NCBI GenBank assembly: GCA_963931925.1
Contig: OZ007579.1
Span: forward strand, 53,262,757-53,326,756
Length of the DNA stretch: 64,000 nt
Source of the DNA: Onchidella celtica
Taxonomy: Eukaryota > Mollusca > Gastropoda > Systellommatophora > Onchidiidae
Direction of reading: 5' to 3'
Part shown: positions 56,095 through 64,000 of the stretch, in pieces
Position numbering within the stretch: the first letter of the stretch is position 1
Layout: each line of letters starts with the position of its first letter
The notes under the pieces: model-generated
What the model saw: the letters and a program-made list of their open reading frames with translations, nothing else
What the model was told of the DNA's origin: nothing
The model's database searches: none
Translations under genes and position numbers: made by a program

Positions 56095-56692
56095 GCCGAC
56101 GTGCCGTAAAACTCAAACTCAAACTCTGACCGTTACGTCATTGTTTGGACGTTTCTTTTTATGATAGACCAAAATTGATATGTTTACAGTAAGGGACCGC
56201 TCAATAAATGGACGGACGCTCGAGTTTGGTAATTTTTTACCGCTGCCTTTTTTAAAAAATTGTTTTTTAATCTTTCAGATTTCATACGCTCTCTGGCTTC
56301 ATCTCCCCTTTCCTTCATCCTTCCCTCTTTGTCTCATGAACGAGAGCTCGAGCTTTAGAATGATGATTTATCCATGACAGAGCCTTCGTGTTTTATAACA
56401 TGAAGTGACATTCTGTATGAACTATTTGACTGTTTCATTACTACATTACACATCCCACATTCTAATTCTATAGTCCTGTCCTACAACGTTTTTTGGTTGA
56501 AAGGAGTGAATGAATGGAATATTCTCGATTCATTAAAATAACTGAACAGCTTACGTACGCTCTCCAGGCACCCCCCTCTCCCCCAATCCCAGTGTAAGCG
56601 TTTCATATGCAGGGGTATCCCCCAGCCCCCCCCCCCCCCGAGCAAATGTGCATTACAGATTGTCCCTAAGAAAATTTACTTTTCTATTCCAG
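56095..56692. other. region upstream of the acetyltransferase gene
   Basis: A CRE-like TTACGTCA lies near 56135. A C run lies near 56627-56638. The sequence just before 56693 (TACTTTTCTATTCCAG) is a good splice acceptor, so an untranslated first exon should lie further upstream. I cannot locate it. Confidence 0.35.
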
Positions 56693-56813
56693 TTGAACAA
56701 TGCTGTGACACCATGGGGGCAAGCTGAGCGTGTCTAACATTACATGATACTGTCAACCTTCACTCGCTGGCCATCAACACCCACAGTGTCCGCTTTTTTT
56801 ACGATAGGGCAAA
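56693..56813 (+). promoter_or_regulatory. 5' leader with upstream AUGs
   Basis: Downstream of the likely acceptor at 56692 there are three AUGs before the main start. Two open tiny frames (starts 56700 and 56713), and one opens a 73-codon frame (56744-56965) that overlaps the main start in another frame. Such a layout usually lowers translation of the main frame, if this leader is really used. Confidence 0.45.

Positions 56814-64000
<7,187 letters not shown>

Overview
The window is animal nuclear DNA, most likely from a mollusc and possibly a gastropod. The evidence is a conserved metazoan spliceosomal gene split into nine exons with GT-AG introns, APE-type non-LTR retrotransposons of kinds common in lophotrochozoans, many small DNA transposons, and a very high load of minisatellites and homopolymer runs. 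The species assignment is inference. No bacterial, organellar, tRNA or rRNA genes and no CRISPR array were seen.

Layout. 1-3.3 kb: intergenic, with a broken endonuclease-domain relic on the minus strand, GA-rich repeats and a strong hairpin (3039-3293). 3.37-7.32 kb: a nearly intact full-length non-LTR retrotransposon bounded by a 13-bp target-site duplication, with one in-frame stop. 7.86-24.3 kb: SNRNP40 (U5 snRNP 40 kDa WD40 protein), nine coding exons and 346 residues, ending at an AATAAA signal. Its introns hold an 8-bp-TSD MITE, two piggyBac-like MITEs, a 5'-truncated RT-RNase H element lying between inverted-repeat arms, a solo LTR placed 11 nt after a splice donor, and an array of about 83 copies of a 47-bp repeat that starts 16 nt after another splice donor.

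24.4-56.7 kb: a gene-poor repeat landscape. It holds minisatellites with units of 51, 35, 21 (about 79 copies), 16 (about 214 copies), 41, 31, 34, 42 and about 27 bp; a second RT fragment; two solo LTRs with perfect 5-bp duplications; a hAT MITE with a perfect 8-bp duplication; and a TIR element carrying a THAP-like fragment. The huge open frames over the 16-bp and 21-bp arrays follow from repeat units that lack stop codons and are not credible genes.

56.8-64.0 kb: the 5' part (405 codons, running off the window) of a multi-pass Cas1-type O-acetyltransferase. Its architecture, with no SGNH/GDSL esterase domain upstream, and its motifs resemble plant REDUCED WALL ACETYLATION proteins more than human CASD1. 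Its third intron holds a 1.7-kb element with long terminal inverted repeats.

The two host genes act in unrelated processes, pre-mRNA splicing and glycan O-acetylation in the secretory pathway. Their neighbourhood gives no sign of functional linkage. The most interesting material is the structured repeat and mobile-element record and the RWA-like acetyltransferase.
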